Source of the DNA: Plutella xylostella
Taxonomy: Eukaryota; Arthropoda; Insecta; Lepidoptera; Plutellidae
Reading direction: 5' to 3'
DNA: 64,000 nucleotides
Assembly (NCBI RefSeq): GCF_932276165.1
Contig: NC_064012.1
Span: 14,639,501 to 14,703,500 of the forward strand
In this document: in pieces, positions 30,101-38,321 of the stretch
How the letters are laid out: the number at the start of each line of letters is the position of its first letter
Numbering within the stretch: position 1 is the stretch's first letter
The notes under the pieces: model-generated
Database searches by the model: none
Told to the model about the DNA's origin: nothing
What the model saw: only the letters and a program-made list of their open reading frames with translations
Position numbers and translations under genes: made by a program

Positions 30101-33100
30101 TATTAGGATTCGTTAAGTCCAAAGGTCATTTGTATTGTACACAGGTTTTTGTAAAAATTCTTGGTGTTTATATGCGAAATTGATCACTTTGAGTATTTAA
30201 CTGAATTTACCTTGTGAGTTATAATATTGTCACTTTACACTATTGTTGATATTATGTGTTTATAATTTGGATAATCGAAAAGTTATCAGTATATCCTTTT
30301 ATAGCACTTTTTAACACTTTTATAAGTATATACACTGAGATAACACTATCACTTATTATTTGGTCTATCCTGAGTATTTCAATATAATTTTTTATTGATT
30401 CTATTAACTTTTACTTTGTAAACATTTAAATTTACGTGGAGTTAATGTTACTCGTGACACTAGCGCCCTCTCTCTCCTTTGGGAGAGGCCTATGTCCAGC
30501 TGTGGATGATATTTGGCTGACGATGATGATGACATATAATATCATCCATCAGTATCAGTGTCAGTAAAATCATCCAGTAAACTCGGCAGGAGTCGTTAAT
30601 TTTTACTAGCGCTAGACTACACAGCATTATTCATTCTTAGGTGTCAAACGTGGCTTCTCCTCTAAACATGGTAAAACCAGTTATACCTGATACACATAGA
30701 CCCCTGACTGCGAGCACATGTAGTGAGAGCGGAGGCCCTCGATGGTGTGTTTGCTGGCCGTGGTCTTGCGGAAGCGGCACCGGGTCTGTTCTTGTACCTG
30801 GCTCTTGTACATTATGAAGTCTGTAAGGGTATTATGTAAAAAGCTTTAGAAAGTTGATTGAAATGGGGAATCAACAGAAACGGGAAATTCGTAAGACAAC
30901 ATCGACTTAGCTCTCAAGATTTTTAGAGCTATGTCAATGGTAGTAGGTCGGCCATAATTTATGTCGGGGAGAGGGGGGAACAAAACAATAAGGTAAATAA
31001 AACTACCTTAGACAAGAGGGTCGGTACTTTCGGTAGTGTTTGAGTGCAATAGCCGGGTTTCCACTAGACGGATCGAATCACGTTGAATCGTCTGGTGGAG
31101 ATCCGTGGTGCAGCTGTTTTGTTGTTGTGTGCATTAGCGCGAAAACGATTGAGAGTGTGATTCCATTCCCTTTCTCGCCCGTGAAATCCCTTTGTCACGG
31201 GCTAAAAGACCGACACTGATCGGAGCGAGAGAACGAGAAACCCATCACACTCGGGTGTTCTCGGGTCTTCTTGGCGTGAGTCTTGATAAGGCATAACGTG
31301 GTCTGTCTGTCTCGCTCGCTCACCGTCCATGGAGGGGAACTGGAGGGTCTCCACGTGCTGCTTCAGCCGGGGCTGGTCTGTCTGTCTCTCTCACTCAGTC
31401 TGTCTGTCTCTCTCACTCAGTCTGTCTGTCTCGCTCACTCACCGTCCATGGAGGGGAACTGGAGGGTCTCCACGTGCTGCTTGAGTCGATGCTCCGTCAG
31501 CAGGTGCTGGTCGAAGTGGTGGCCGTAGCTGACGCGAGACTCGCACAGCGGACACTGGAACGCCTTGCGTTTCTCCACCTACCGATAGTAAAACATAATA
31601 TTTATTAACCAAATAAAGAGGTGGTGGTGGTAAGGTCTCGGCTCACATTCGTGGCCGTGGGTTTGAATCATTCATAATGTATTTATACCACGTATCACTC
31701 GGTGAAAGAAAACATCGCGAGGAAACCATCCGTCATTGGTTGGTTTTCAAGAGAAACCAATTTTAGTTACCAAGCATAAGGATCTGTCAATCAAACGACA
31801 TTGGCATCTTACTATATTTTACAAAGTATAACTATTACCATAACTGTTACTAAAATATTGGTAAAGTGAACACTAAATCCTAAACTTGTCAAACCTGCAT
31901 TTCAGAATTCAGTCCTGTTCAGTCAGGTTTTTATATGAACTGTATGAGTGAAATCAAATGAATTCATTATAAAAACATGAAAGGCAAACGAAAGTTTGTC
32001 ATCACCTCGTATCCATGAGCCTTCCACAGATGCTTGTTGAGTATCTGCTGCTGGCTGAAGTCCTTATTGCACACGTGGCACTGCTTACGCTGTCTCGGGG
32101 TGAACTTCGGGGCTTGCTCCGTGCTCAGCTTCACTGGAATATAGGAGATGGTGTTAGGGTTGCTGGTTGTGGTGATGTGCCACTAGATCTATGCTGTGTT
32201 AGGGTGTGTCCAGAAAAGCGTAATTTTGTGAATTGTGAGTTGCGTATTCTGATGCGCGGGGCGAGGGGGCGGAGAAGTTACACGCTCCCCTCGTCCCCTC
32301 GTCCCCGCGCCCATGTTTCTGCCGGAATACGCGAATCACAACTCACAAAATTACGCTCGTTCAGCCTCACCCTTAGGGTGCTTACATAGAAAATCGGGCT
32401 CCCTGTATCTGCCTTTACCGGTAGCCTGATTATGCGCTCATGACATTTAAACATCCGGGATATGCTCCGTGAGTGAGCGCTTTCACAAAATCAGGTTACC
32501 GGTACAGGTAGATACAGGGAACCCGATTCTCTATGTAAGCACCCTTAGGGTTACTTTGACTTTGCGGGCGGAATGAGTTAAGAGTAAGCACCATTGGTGC
32601 GTTTTATGCCGCTCGGCTTCTAATCGTCTATACACTGAAAGCAAGCTTACAGCTCTTTTAACATTTATTTGTTCTTGTATAAAATGGCCTTCATTATGAT
32701 TAATGTCCCTGTCTCGTAAATTGAACAGTAAAGTTTATAAAAATACAAACTACTCAGCCTATCTCAAAGAAAACTCACATCCATGTTTCATCCTCAAATG
32801 CGTGTAGCAAGCCTTGCGCCCGCTATAAACGTTCTCACAAAAATGGCACGGATACTGCTTCGATTCGCCCCCAATAGTACCGTGGATACCATGACTTCTG
32901 CAGGGAAGGAAGGGAGAGAGAGTAAAGGATTGAGGGTAGAAGGGAGTAAAGGAGTGAGGTAAGGAGGGTATGTTAATGGTATATAGGGTAAGGGTAGAGG
33001 GTAGCTTTCCTCAAGAGTGATAAAGCTCTTGAGGAAAGATGATTTGATGGATGTATAATGTAAGGTAAGAAACAGTTACAGCATATCACAGTCTTTTTCA

Positions 33101-35522
33101 TTACCCTGCCAAGCTGGAGAGTGACCTATGCTTACAACAATTTGTAGTTTTTTGTGGGTTATCAGGTTACTCCTCTTACTACCTTTCCTTATGCTCTTTC
33201 AGGGTTCTGGCGGAGGCGAATACGGCTGCACACATGTCGCAGGGATGCCTGTTGTCCATGTGACTGCACAGGCCCACACGTATACCACTGGCTGAAACCA
33301 AAACCAAGTTTATCTTTCTGAAACTATATAATAGCTAGTTTATCATGTGACTTTTTCATTGTTTTTGCAGCACCAAATGTAATACAGACTGTATCTACAG
33401 TGCTCATTAATATGTGTTTATGTATAATGAAATGAATTATCATGAATTATGGTTTGATTAGAACTGTCAGCTAAAAGGAGCAATATAGGGTCTGCAAGTA
33501 GGTGACAATTAATGGTGCCATTTTTCTGCTGCAATGATAGTAAAAGTTTAAAAAAATAGTTATACCCTTGGTTGAGTCATCATCAGGATCATCATCTCCT
33601 ATTTCTGGTTTTACTTCAGTTTTGTCATCGGCTTCTAATAATTCTTCATCAAGATATTCTTCATCTAAAAAAATAAGAAGTAAAATATGTATGGATTTTT
33701 AACATATGGTATTATTATAAATAAAGCTAATGTTGCTTACCTTTAATAACTTGCACCATGTTAATAGTTTTTAAAGTTAGTTCTCTAAATGTACATGCGT
33801 TTTGTAATTTATGAGCACATGTGGAGCAAATAAACTTCAGCTCATCAGCTATCTGAAAATGAAAGCCAAAGTGATGTTCAAAAGGAAGGATTTACCATCT
33901 AACCATTTTGCTTAAAGATAATGATAATTTGCACTTGCCCTTATATGTCGGAGTAAGATAATACATCTCATAAAGGCCATTTACAAGAATTACTCCTGTA
34001 AAGTGACACATAATGGCCTAATCTCGGAGGATATCGCCGTGCACGCTGGGGTCCGTCAGGGCTGTCTTTTGTCGCCCTTGCTCTTCCTAATAGCGCTAGA
34101 CGGAATCATGCAGAGAGTAAGCAGCAACAGTCGACGTGGAATTGAATGGGGAACCTTCAGTGTATTGGAGGATTTAGACTACGCCGACGACCTCTGCCTG
34201 CTAAGCCACACACATGCACACATGCAAGCCAAGCTCGATGCTCTCAGCCAAGAGGCGGCGAAAATAGGCCTGAAAATTAACATCCGGAAGACCCAAGAGA
34301 TGCGAACAGGTGTGCAGAATATGACCCCGCTGCAGATCGATGGTGAGGCAGTGGAACGCGTTCACAAATTTACCTACCTCGGCAGCGTTGTCTCAGAAAC
34401 AGGAGGCACAGAAGAGGACGTCATTTCGCGGATTGCCAAAGCCCGAGCTACTTTCGCGCAGTTGCGACCAATATGGCAATCACAAAAGTTAACCAGAAGA
34501 GTCAAACTGAAAATATTCAGGTCAAACGTTAAGTCCGTGTTGCTATATGGTTGCGAAACGTGGAAGGTAACCAAACCCATCTCGCACCAGCTTCAAGTCT
34601 TCGTGAACCGATGCCTTCGACGCATACTCCGAATATACTGGCCCAATAAAATCTCCAACGACCAACTGAGAGAACGGTGCCACGATACCCTGATCGACCA
34701 GCAGATCAAGCGACGCAAGTGGAACTGGTTTGGCCACACCCTCCGAAGAAATTCTGACCACATACCCAAACAGGCGATGGATTGGAATCCGCAAGGAAAG
34801 AGAAAGCGTGGCCGTCCCAAGCAGACCTGGCGACGCACGGTAGTGGACGAAGCGAAAAAGATCGGGAAGTCTTGGAGTGAAATCAAAGGCGAAGCTCAAG
34901 ACAGGTTGCGATGGAGAGTCACTGTGGACGCCCTCTGCCCCATCCAGGGGACATAGGATACTAAGTCAAGTAAGTCAAGTTATATGTCGGATATTAGGAC
35001 CAGCGCAAGGCTTGAGGGGGTCATTTTGTTGAGCGGTTTTGTTTTAAATCAAAATCAGAATCCCACTTGGTATCGCAAAAATAAATGTTACATTGAAACA
35101 GAGGTACCTACAGCTAAAATTGTAAGTGGGTATATTATACATACTGACAAGTGTTTTTTCTAAAATAAAGTTTTGATTATAATTAGGGGATTTAGGGGTC
35201 AAACGATAGGTTGCCTTTTGAATTACTTACACACTGTAGGTAACTAATTGTTTATTATTATTTTTAGTTTAAATAGTTTAGAACAAATTTACCAAGTTTT
35301 CTTTTAATAAAGATATAAGATTAATCTTATGAACAATTTTAGTTTTTTGTCTTGTGAAGTCCTTCAAAAAACTATTTAAAGTTTTATACGCACCTTAACA
35401 TTGAAACAAGTTTCAAACATTTTCGCGTAGGTTTGAGCATTTTCTCCATAAACAGTAAATAGGTCACATAAATCTTTAGTTTTCATGCAGCTGATACAAC
35501 CTTCAAACTCTTCCACCTCCAT
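21179..35522 (-). CDS. ZAD/C2H2 zinc-finger protein, 12 exons, 470 aa
   Basis: Exons on the minus strand: 35522-35394, 33852-33741, 33664-33566, 33291-33183, 32897-32779, 32133-32006, 31578-31443, 30820-30687, 24982-24850, 24385-24254, 22181-22069, 21247-21179. Splice sites and phases are consistent; the sum is 1413 nt. An N-terminal ZAD (C9xxC12 ... CSTC near 53-56) is the insect dimerisation domain. An acidic linker (85-110) follows, then four C2H2 fingers (HPCDMC, YPCHFC, QCHVCN, FQCPLC). Next comes a Cys/His block, RCRFRK...SHYMC...CPAHI...STHVGHG, resembling FAR1/MULE-type (WRKY-GCM1-like) fingers. After an acidic Ser-rich linker two more C2H2 fingers end the protein. It is probably a nuclear DNA-binding regulator. 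Intron 8 carries a 5-kb CR1-like LINE, intron 1 an RTE-like LINE, and parts of exons 7 and 10 are duplicated within introns. The first ATG is in good context, with no upstream in-frame start in the exon that aligns to a ZAD. Confidence 0.9.
21645..21820. mobile_element. palindromic MITE (TAGGCTCCCTACGCACAGGC ends)
   Basis: Inverted ends TAGGCTCCCTACGCACAGGC and GCCTGTGCGGGCGTAGCCTA, about 176 bp, directly abutting the next MITE. Confidence 0.65.
21819..22054. mobile_element. palindromic MITE ending 14 bp from an exon donor
   Basis: Inverted ends TAAAGGTCTTCGCACATTAT / ATAATGTGCGAAGACCTTTA. The right end lies 14 bp inside the intron after zinc-finger exon 11 (ends at 22069). It is back to back with the MITE at 21645-21820. 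Confidence 0.7.
22594..22708. mobile_element. short MITE, GTGCCACATTGC ends
   Basis: Imperfect inverted ends (GTGCCACATTGCTGCGTTGC and the inverse of GCGACGACGCAATGCAC...GTGGCCGCAC), preceded by TAA. Confidence 0.5.
22711..22925 (+). repeat. RTE-like LINE 3' coding fragment
   Basis: Encodes remnants of the end of an endonuclease-reverse transcriptase (VLKWQWAGHVCGRTDNRWG, RVLEWRPRT), followed by the tail GCCCAGCAGTGGATGATTAT and GCTGATGATGAT. 5' truncated and frame-broken, in an intron of the zinc-finger gene. Confidence 0.7.
23048..23188 (-). pseudogene. partial duplicate of zinc-finger exon 10
   Basis: About 141 bp nearly identical to 24230-24370. It includes the coding part ESRKSKSESSLDRC...LDQDLDDS, still open, and the GTATGG donor with its intron flank, but lacks the exon's first 15 bp and its acceptor. 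The MITE at 23192 begins exactly where the copy stops. It lies in the intron after the functional exon. Confidence 0.8.
23192..23327. mobile_element. palindromic MITE, CACAGCTCATATAAACGTAA arms
   Basis: About 136 bp with arms of ~40 bp: CACAGCTCATATAAACGTAA followed by GGATCGCCTT and its inverse. It truncates the duplicated exon piece. Confidence 0.7.
23332..24199. mobile_element. non-autonomous DNA transposon, 868 bp
   Basis: Inverted ends CCAATTTTTCCATAGTCGGT / the inverse of ACCACTATGGAGAAATTGG, then AACCAGGGATTA and TGGACAACATTTC on both sides. No coding frame of note. It fills the space between the two copies of exon 10. Confidence 0.65.
24650..24719. repeat. 70-nt hairpin with 33-bp perfect arms
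   Basis: GCGTTTAGTAAGCTGAAAAT plus GGGTGACGATGGT, a GGTT loop, then the exact inverse. It lies in the intron between zinc-finger exons 9 and 10. Confidence 0.9.
25017..25199. mobile_element. Tc1/mariner-type MITE
   Basis: Inverted ends CAGG(T/G)TGTGGCAAAAAGGG-like, TA on each side (25015-25016, 25200-25201), and arms with AACCCGAAAGGGG and GGTCATTCTGAACAA. Confidence 0.7.
25205..25350 (+). repeat. RTE-like LINE 3' fragment, split by the CR1-like LINE
   Basis: Encodes VLEWRPRTGKRSVGR and the DDLR region, ending at GTGTTGTGGCGCTCTTT. The continuation GGGAGAGGCCTATGTCCAGC is at 30481-30537, so the CR1-like LINE inserted within it. Confidence 0.75.
25625..28540 (-). CDS. CR1-like ORF2, endonuclease and reverse transcriptase (one frameshift)
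   Basis: Makes the enzyme that nicks target DNA and copies the LINE RNA. The apurinic-like endonuclease begins FHQNIAGFLGKRELVQIF near 28430 and includes ICLSETFI, GGVCIFVKN, LCGDLNIDIL and SGLSDHN. The reverse transcriptase follows with YRPIALISILSKIYEK, VVFFDMSKAF, GVPQGGILSPLLFLIYINDL and ILFADD. A single-base frame change near 27055 separates the two halves (28302-27055 and 27016-25625). The frame is open without an ATG from about 28540, overlapping ORF1 by roughly 60 nt in the +1 frame, and the first in-frame ATG (28302) lies inside the endonuclease. Translation therefore probably depends on reinitiation or shifting. RNase H was not seen, as expected for CR1. Confidence 0.85.
28481..29866 (-). 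CDS. CR1-like ORF1 protein with PHD-like finger, coiled coil and SGNH-like domain
   Basis: A 461-aa intact frame from ATG 29866. Residues 13-65 form a Cys-rich PHD-like finger (CHRC, CKSCKQSYCLDC, CIAC). Residues about 120-165 are a heptad-like coiled coil (LRQQIIDLQTQLKSANAEVD), followed by a Lys/Arg-rich stretch (KKSGKKSRKKRINKRK). The second half resembles the SGNH/GDSL-type esterase of CR1 ORF1 proteins: a strand with FFGSQQCRGLA in place of GDS, and LGENDTN as the GxND block. The usual nucleophile pattern is altered, so activity is doubtful. ORF1 proteins bind the element's RNA in the cytoplasm. Confidence 0.8.
   Translation of the reverse strand: MDKRQKNYANTSCHRCSKMLLKKNESLLCKSCKQSYCLDCQNVSDKRYCLMTKEHKEKYICIACLSQGASSNSHGRRDDYATYKNNNRKVLTPSDSETSCATCESDFETTSLPDLSTDGGPSEVQELRQQIIDLQTQLKSANAEVDRLTLENTELRNKTKGNESKINTLKKICNDKISTTKKSGKKSRKKRINKRKLDFTIDVEDQSKNTSLISDNSTNSTSAKIQDLVDGRQESNSAVSETLNKSKMTQPDSKSKIYFFGSQQCRGLAKAISIDREDSPYKDYQIFSFIKPNAKSDEIVRSMRAINFKHEDLVVLCLGENDTNPTRLTAELCFALKLCQNCSVIVLGVFKSSHLNENMINSTFKTVCGSFPNCEFLDSNPDFLSRKAYLAQTAKAINFSIDCRDYDNSFIKNIKSLFHKNNITQNSKLPSPTPITKMVTNKLINTPTNQNKNIFFRPSSV
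30481..30540 (+). repeat. rest of the RTE-like 3' fragment
   Basis: GGGAGAGGCCTATGTCCAGC, then TGTGGATGATATTTGGCTGA and a GATGATGAT tail. It continues the piece ending at 25350. Confidence 0.7.
31302..31369 (-). pseudogene. duplicate of the 3' end of zinc-finger exon 7 with its donor
   Basis: 68 bp nearly identical to 31421-31489 at an offset of 119 bp. It includes the end of the exon (HVETLQFPSMD), the GTGAG donor and the flanking (CTGT)n tract. It lacks the rest of the exon and an acceptor. Confidence 0.85.
31620..31785 (+). repeat. SINE-like remnant
   Basis: CTCGGCTCACATTCGTGGCC and GGGTTTGAATC (B-box-like), then ATCACTCGGTGAAAGAAAAC and CGCGAGGAAACC, a common lepidopteran SINE tail. Degenerate. 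Confidence 0.45.
32202..32372. mobile_element. palindromic MITE A, TTA target duplication
   Basis: 171 bp, ends GGGTGTGTCCAG / inverse of GGGTGAGGCTGAA, arms GCGTAATTTTGTGAATTGTG. TTA at 32199-32201 and 32373-32375. It shares its right TTA with MITE B. Confidence 0.75.
32376..32544. mobile_element. palindromic MITE B, TTA target duplication
   Basis: 169 bp, ends GGGTGCTTACATAGAAAATC, TTA at 32373-32375 and 32545-32547. Same family as 19158-19672. Confidence 0.8.
33953..34979 (+). mobile_element. 5'-truncated RTE-like LINE with 12-bp target duplication
   Basis: The target duplication TTATATGTCGGA occurs at 33941-33952 and 34980-34991. The element enters within the reverse transcriptase and ends in two TAAGTCAAG-type units (34961-34979), not poly(A). 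It lies in intron 1 of the zinc-finger gene, on the opposite strand. Confidence 0.85.
34003..34956 (+). CDS. RTE-like reverse transcriptase, C-terminal part
   Basis: A 317-codon open frame; the coding homology begins upstream at about 33955 (IIHLIKAIYKNYSCKVTHNG). It contains RQGCLLSPLLFLIALDGIM, the YADD catalytic motif in LDYADDLCLLS, GLKINIRKTQEM, and the C-terminal WNWFGHTLRR and GRPKQTWRRT region. The fingers, motif A and the endonuclease are missing through 5' truncation. The whole remaining frame is intact, so the insertion is recent, but it cannot be active. Confidence 0.85.
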   Translation: MTHNGLISEDIAVHAGVRQGCLLSPLLFLIALDGIMQRVSSNSRRGIEWGTFSVLEDLDYADDLCLLSHTHAHMQAKLDALSQEAAKIGLKINIRKTQEMRTGVQNMTPLQIDGEAVERVHKFTYLGSVVSETGGTEEDVISRIAKARATFAQLRPIWQSQKLTRRVKLKIFRSNVKSVLLYGCETWKVTKPISHQLQVFVNRCLRRILRIYWPNKISNDQLRERCHDTLIDQQIKRRKWNWFGHTLRRNSDHIPKQAMDWNPQGKRKRGRPKQTWRRTVVDEAKKIGKSWSEIKGEAQDRLRWRVTVDALCPIQGT

Positions 35523-36018
35523 ATTCCTTGCTAAACCTATTTGGAATTGGATATGCAACTCAACAAGGAGACTAGACTTGCATCAATATTATTATTTTTC
35601 AAATGAGTTCTTGTTTCTAGATCTTGCTTATATTGACATTTTTTTGTTTTTCTGTTGATGATTGTTTAGTCAAAAACAAAATAAAATCGAACAAAACAAA
35701 ACAATACGAGAAAATTAAACATAAACGGTACGATTATTTTTTTCACAGAATCTCAGAATAAGGAGTAGGTTCTGCCGTTTCATTCATTCTTTTACCATGT
35801 TCACAGAGTACTTTGTTAATAGCGTTGTTCTATGCTCTTTTGCTCTTATAAAACTGCTGTCATATGTCAATTCTATTTCTATGTCAACTTGACAGTTTTG
35901 TAAATTCATTTCATTTTAGTTTTTGTTTTATTTTTACTAATCTATCTATCTAAATAAATTGTTTCTAAACAAAACGGGATACCACTAGAAAGATCTCTAG
36001 TAGAGGTTAATAGGTACC
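35523..36018. promoter_or_regulatory. shared promoter region between two divergent genes
   Basis: 496 bp separate the start codons of the zinc-finger gene (minus) and the membrane-protein gene (plus). It includes both 5' UTRs. No TATA box was clear. Repeated TGTCAA/TTGACA motifs occur at about 35858-35895. Confidence 0.5.
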
Positions 36019-36531
36019 ATGTCTTTTACTCGACGGTTTTGTTGTGACGACGAAACAGGCGAAACAGTGACTTACGCTATCAATAACGAAACGGGAGAAC
36101 CCTTGATTAACAAAATTCCAGAGCTTGTCTACATGCCACCAGCTTCAGAATCAGAGCCAGAACCCAGGAACATTCGCGTAAATTTCCGGAGAGGTTACAG
36201 CACAAATACGAAAAAGTTTCGTAATTTACAAGCAAATATCTTGGCCGGATCAAACACTATAAGTTACAGGTTACTACTGATACCAACCATGTTGTTTTTC
36301 CCTGCATTATTGTGTGCTATGTTGATGATACTGGAGATATACCTCCATGTGAGGTGTCATAAGAAGAATAAGTGTTTAAAGGAAGGGAATATGTACTACC
36401 GCAGTCCATTCCATGCAGTGACCAGCACATTCTGTGGTGCGTGCCGGGAGTCGGAGAGCGCCTGCAAAGTGGGCCAGATGCAAGACAAGCGTCGCCACAG
36501 ATATGACTATTTTAGGGGTTTGGCCATGTGA
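36019..36531 (+). CDS. intronless single-pass membrane protein, 170 aa, unknown family
   Basis: ATG in good context (TACCATGTC) opens 170 codons without interruption, ending at TGA 36529-36531. Residues about 84-108 (LLLIPTMLFFPALLCAMLML-like) form one hydrophobic segment long enough for a membrane span. The N-terminal half is acidic then basic (SESEPEPRNI, FRRGYSTNTKKF). The C-terminal half is Cys- and Arg/Lys-rich (CHKKNKC, CGACRESESACK). No signal peptide and no known domain. Polyadenylation signals follow at 36745 and 36984. The start is divergent from the zinc-finger gene. The codon use and basic/hydrophobic layout look genuine, but expression is unproven. Confidence 0.7.
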   Translation: MSFTRRFCCDDETGETVTYAINNETGEPLINKIPELVYMPPASESEPEPRNIRVNFRRGYSTNTKKFRNLQANILAGSNTISYRLLLIPTMLFFPALLCAMLMILEIYLHVRCHKKNKCLKEGNMYYRSPFHAVTSTFCGACRESESACKVGQMQDKRRHRYDYFRGLAM

Positions 36532-36744
36532 AGAGTTGGTCTATAGTTAATTGTAGGTGTAAGTGTTTTTTTGGGGTTGGAATAAAAATATACTTCTTTC
36601 TATATAATAAGTCTGAAAAACCTATTAGACTAAACTTTGGGCTGGTTTGCAAAGTATGTAATGTATTTTTAAGCTTTATCTTTATTCTCATTAATTTGAA
36701 TCTCATTTTAAAGGTCACAAATCACATTTTATCCTGTTTTATTG

Positions 36745-36750
36745 AATAAA
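36745..36750 (+). terminator. polyadenylation signal
   Basis: AATAAA 214 bp after the stop of the membrane-protein gene. A second AATAAA is at 36984-36989. Confidence 0.5.
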
Positions 36751-37493
36751 CTTTTAAAGGTTGTCTCACTCTCTAAGTTCTCAGTAAATATTGTTTTTAA
36801 TTTGAGAAATAGATTTTTATATCAAAATATAAGTGTATTCACTGTCAAAAGTTTAATGTAATGAAATGAATATGAAATAGGTATTTATATAATTATAAAG
36901 AAAGTACATACATCAATCAATCAAGATGAGGCACCTGTTGTGAATTTTTACAAGTGTAAGTTTTACTGTTAAGTATTTTGTACAATAAAGTATATTTTAT
37001 TACATAAGTATATATTTTCTTTCCTGCCATTTTCCCAAGAACACAGTACACACATAGGTGCGGACTACAAGCACATCTAACTACCTAATGGAATTTACAA
37101 GATATGAAATCACCATATTTCCAGGACGTTGTTCGGCACATCATGAACTGACTATAGGCAATAGAGGTCATGGGAAGTATTTTCCTATATCCAGACCTAG
37201 ATATCCAAATTTTTAAGAAGGAGATTATACAGTCATATAAACAAAGGAAACCATACAATAAATTAAATTGTAGGTCTGACTATTCAACTACGCAGTAGTA
37301 ACTTGTTAGACCTAAGTTAGTTTTAGTTTTTTTATTATTATATTTACAAGATATTTACTTAGATAAGTTTTCTTAAAAAAAAAATTAACAAGGTACAACT
37401 GCAAGGCAAGGCGCATCTAAGGGGGATGCATTCGGGAAGTTATAAAACAATTAAGCTACCTATTTATTTTATTGTGGTTTTGTTTCATTATTA

Positions 37494-38316
37494 TTTTTTT
37501 TTTTTTTTTTTTTTTTATGCAGCCTGTGTCGTGTCCCACTGCTGGGCAAAGGCCTCCTTATAAACTGACCACCGTTCCCGATCATGTGCTTCCTTCGGCC
37601 ATTGAGGCAAAAACCTGTCGAGGTCGTCCCGCCATCTCCGCCTGGGTCTTCCGCGTCGCCGACGTCCATCACTGGGCACCCACTCGGTGACAATTCTGGC
37701 CCACCGGTCCGGGTGCATGCGACAGACGTGGCCTGCCCAGGCCCACTTCAGCTTCGCAGTCTGTGCGCCCACATCAGTGATACGAGTCGAGGAGCGTAGC
37801 GTGGTGTTCCGGATTCGGTCTATCCTTCGTACACCAAGTATAGTACGCTCCATCGCTCTTTGGCAAACCTTGAGTTTGGACTTCTGATGTTCGGTCAGAG
37901 ACCAAGTCTGTGCGCCGTAGGTTAGGACAGGCAGTATACACATGTCGATGAGTCGGCGTTTGAGTGTGAGAGGGAGAGTGCCCTTCATTAGATCTTTCAT
38001 GGACCAGAAGCTCTTCCAGGCGTTGTTAATGCGTCTTTCGACTTCTTTGTCTTGCCTGTTCTCGAAGGATGCTATCTGGCCCAAGTAGATATACTCATCG
38101 ACATATCCTATTTCCTGCCCGTCTACCACGACCCTACTTTTGGCGCTATTGGTCATGACTTGAGTCTTAGACCTATTCATCTTCAGTCCCACCTCAAGGC
38201 TCGCCGTGCTAAGGTCTTGAAGCATTTGTGTCAATTCTGATGCGGACGAAGCAAACAAGACTATATCGTCGGCGAAGCGTAGGTTTGTTAGCATTCTGCC
38301 ACCAACGTCTATACCC
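37494..38316 (-). mobile_element. 5'-truncated RTE-like LINE with poly(A) tail
   Basis: On the minus strand the element ends in a 23-nt A run (plus-strand T run, 37494-37516). TTCATTAT at 37484-37491 and 38317-38324 is the likely target duplication. Confidence 0.8.
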
Positions 38317-38321
38317 TTCAT
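37515..38321 (-). CDS. RTE-like reverse transcriptase, C-terminal part
   Basis: A 268-codon open frame with LRFADDIVLFA (catalytic YADD-type motif), GLKMNRSKTQVM, LPVLTYGAQTWSL, LKWAWAGHVCRM and RRRRGRPRRRWRDDLDRFLP. Motif A, fingers and endonuclease are missing. The first M lies within the target duplication, so it is not a native start. It is a different, poly(A)-tailed family from the copy at 33953-34979, since the proteins differ considerably. Confidence 0.85.
   Translation of the reverse strand: MKGIDVGGRMLTNLRFADDIVLFASSASELTQMLQDLSTASLEVGLKMNRSKTQVMTNSAKSRVVVDGQEIGYVDEYIYLGQIASFENRQDKEVERRINNAWKSFWSMKDLMKGTLPLTLKRRLIDMCILPVLTYGAQTWSLTEHQKSKLKVCQRAMERTILGVRRIDRIRNTTLRSSTRITDVGAQTAKLKWAWAGHVCRMHPDRWARIVTEWVPSDGRRRRGRPRRRWRDDLDRFLPQWPKEAHDRERWSVYKEAFAQQWDTTQAA

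Larger units (their letters stand above)
25351..30473 (-). mobile_element. CR1-like non-LTR retrotransposon, nearly complete
   Basis: On the minus strand: a 5' UTR from about 30470, ORF1 (29866-28481), ORF2 with endonuclease and reverse transcriptase (about 28540-25625), and a 3' UTR ending in (ATTTC)n repeats (25351-25378). It sits inside an RTE-like fragment and in intron 8 of the zinc-finger gene, on the same strand as that gene. CTCTTT/CTCCTTT at the junctions may be the target duplication. Only one frameshift was seen in ORF2, so the copy is fairly young. Confidence 0.88.
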
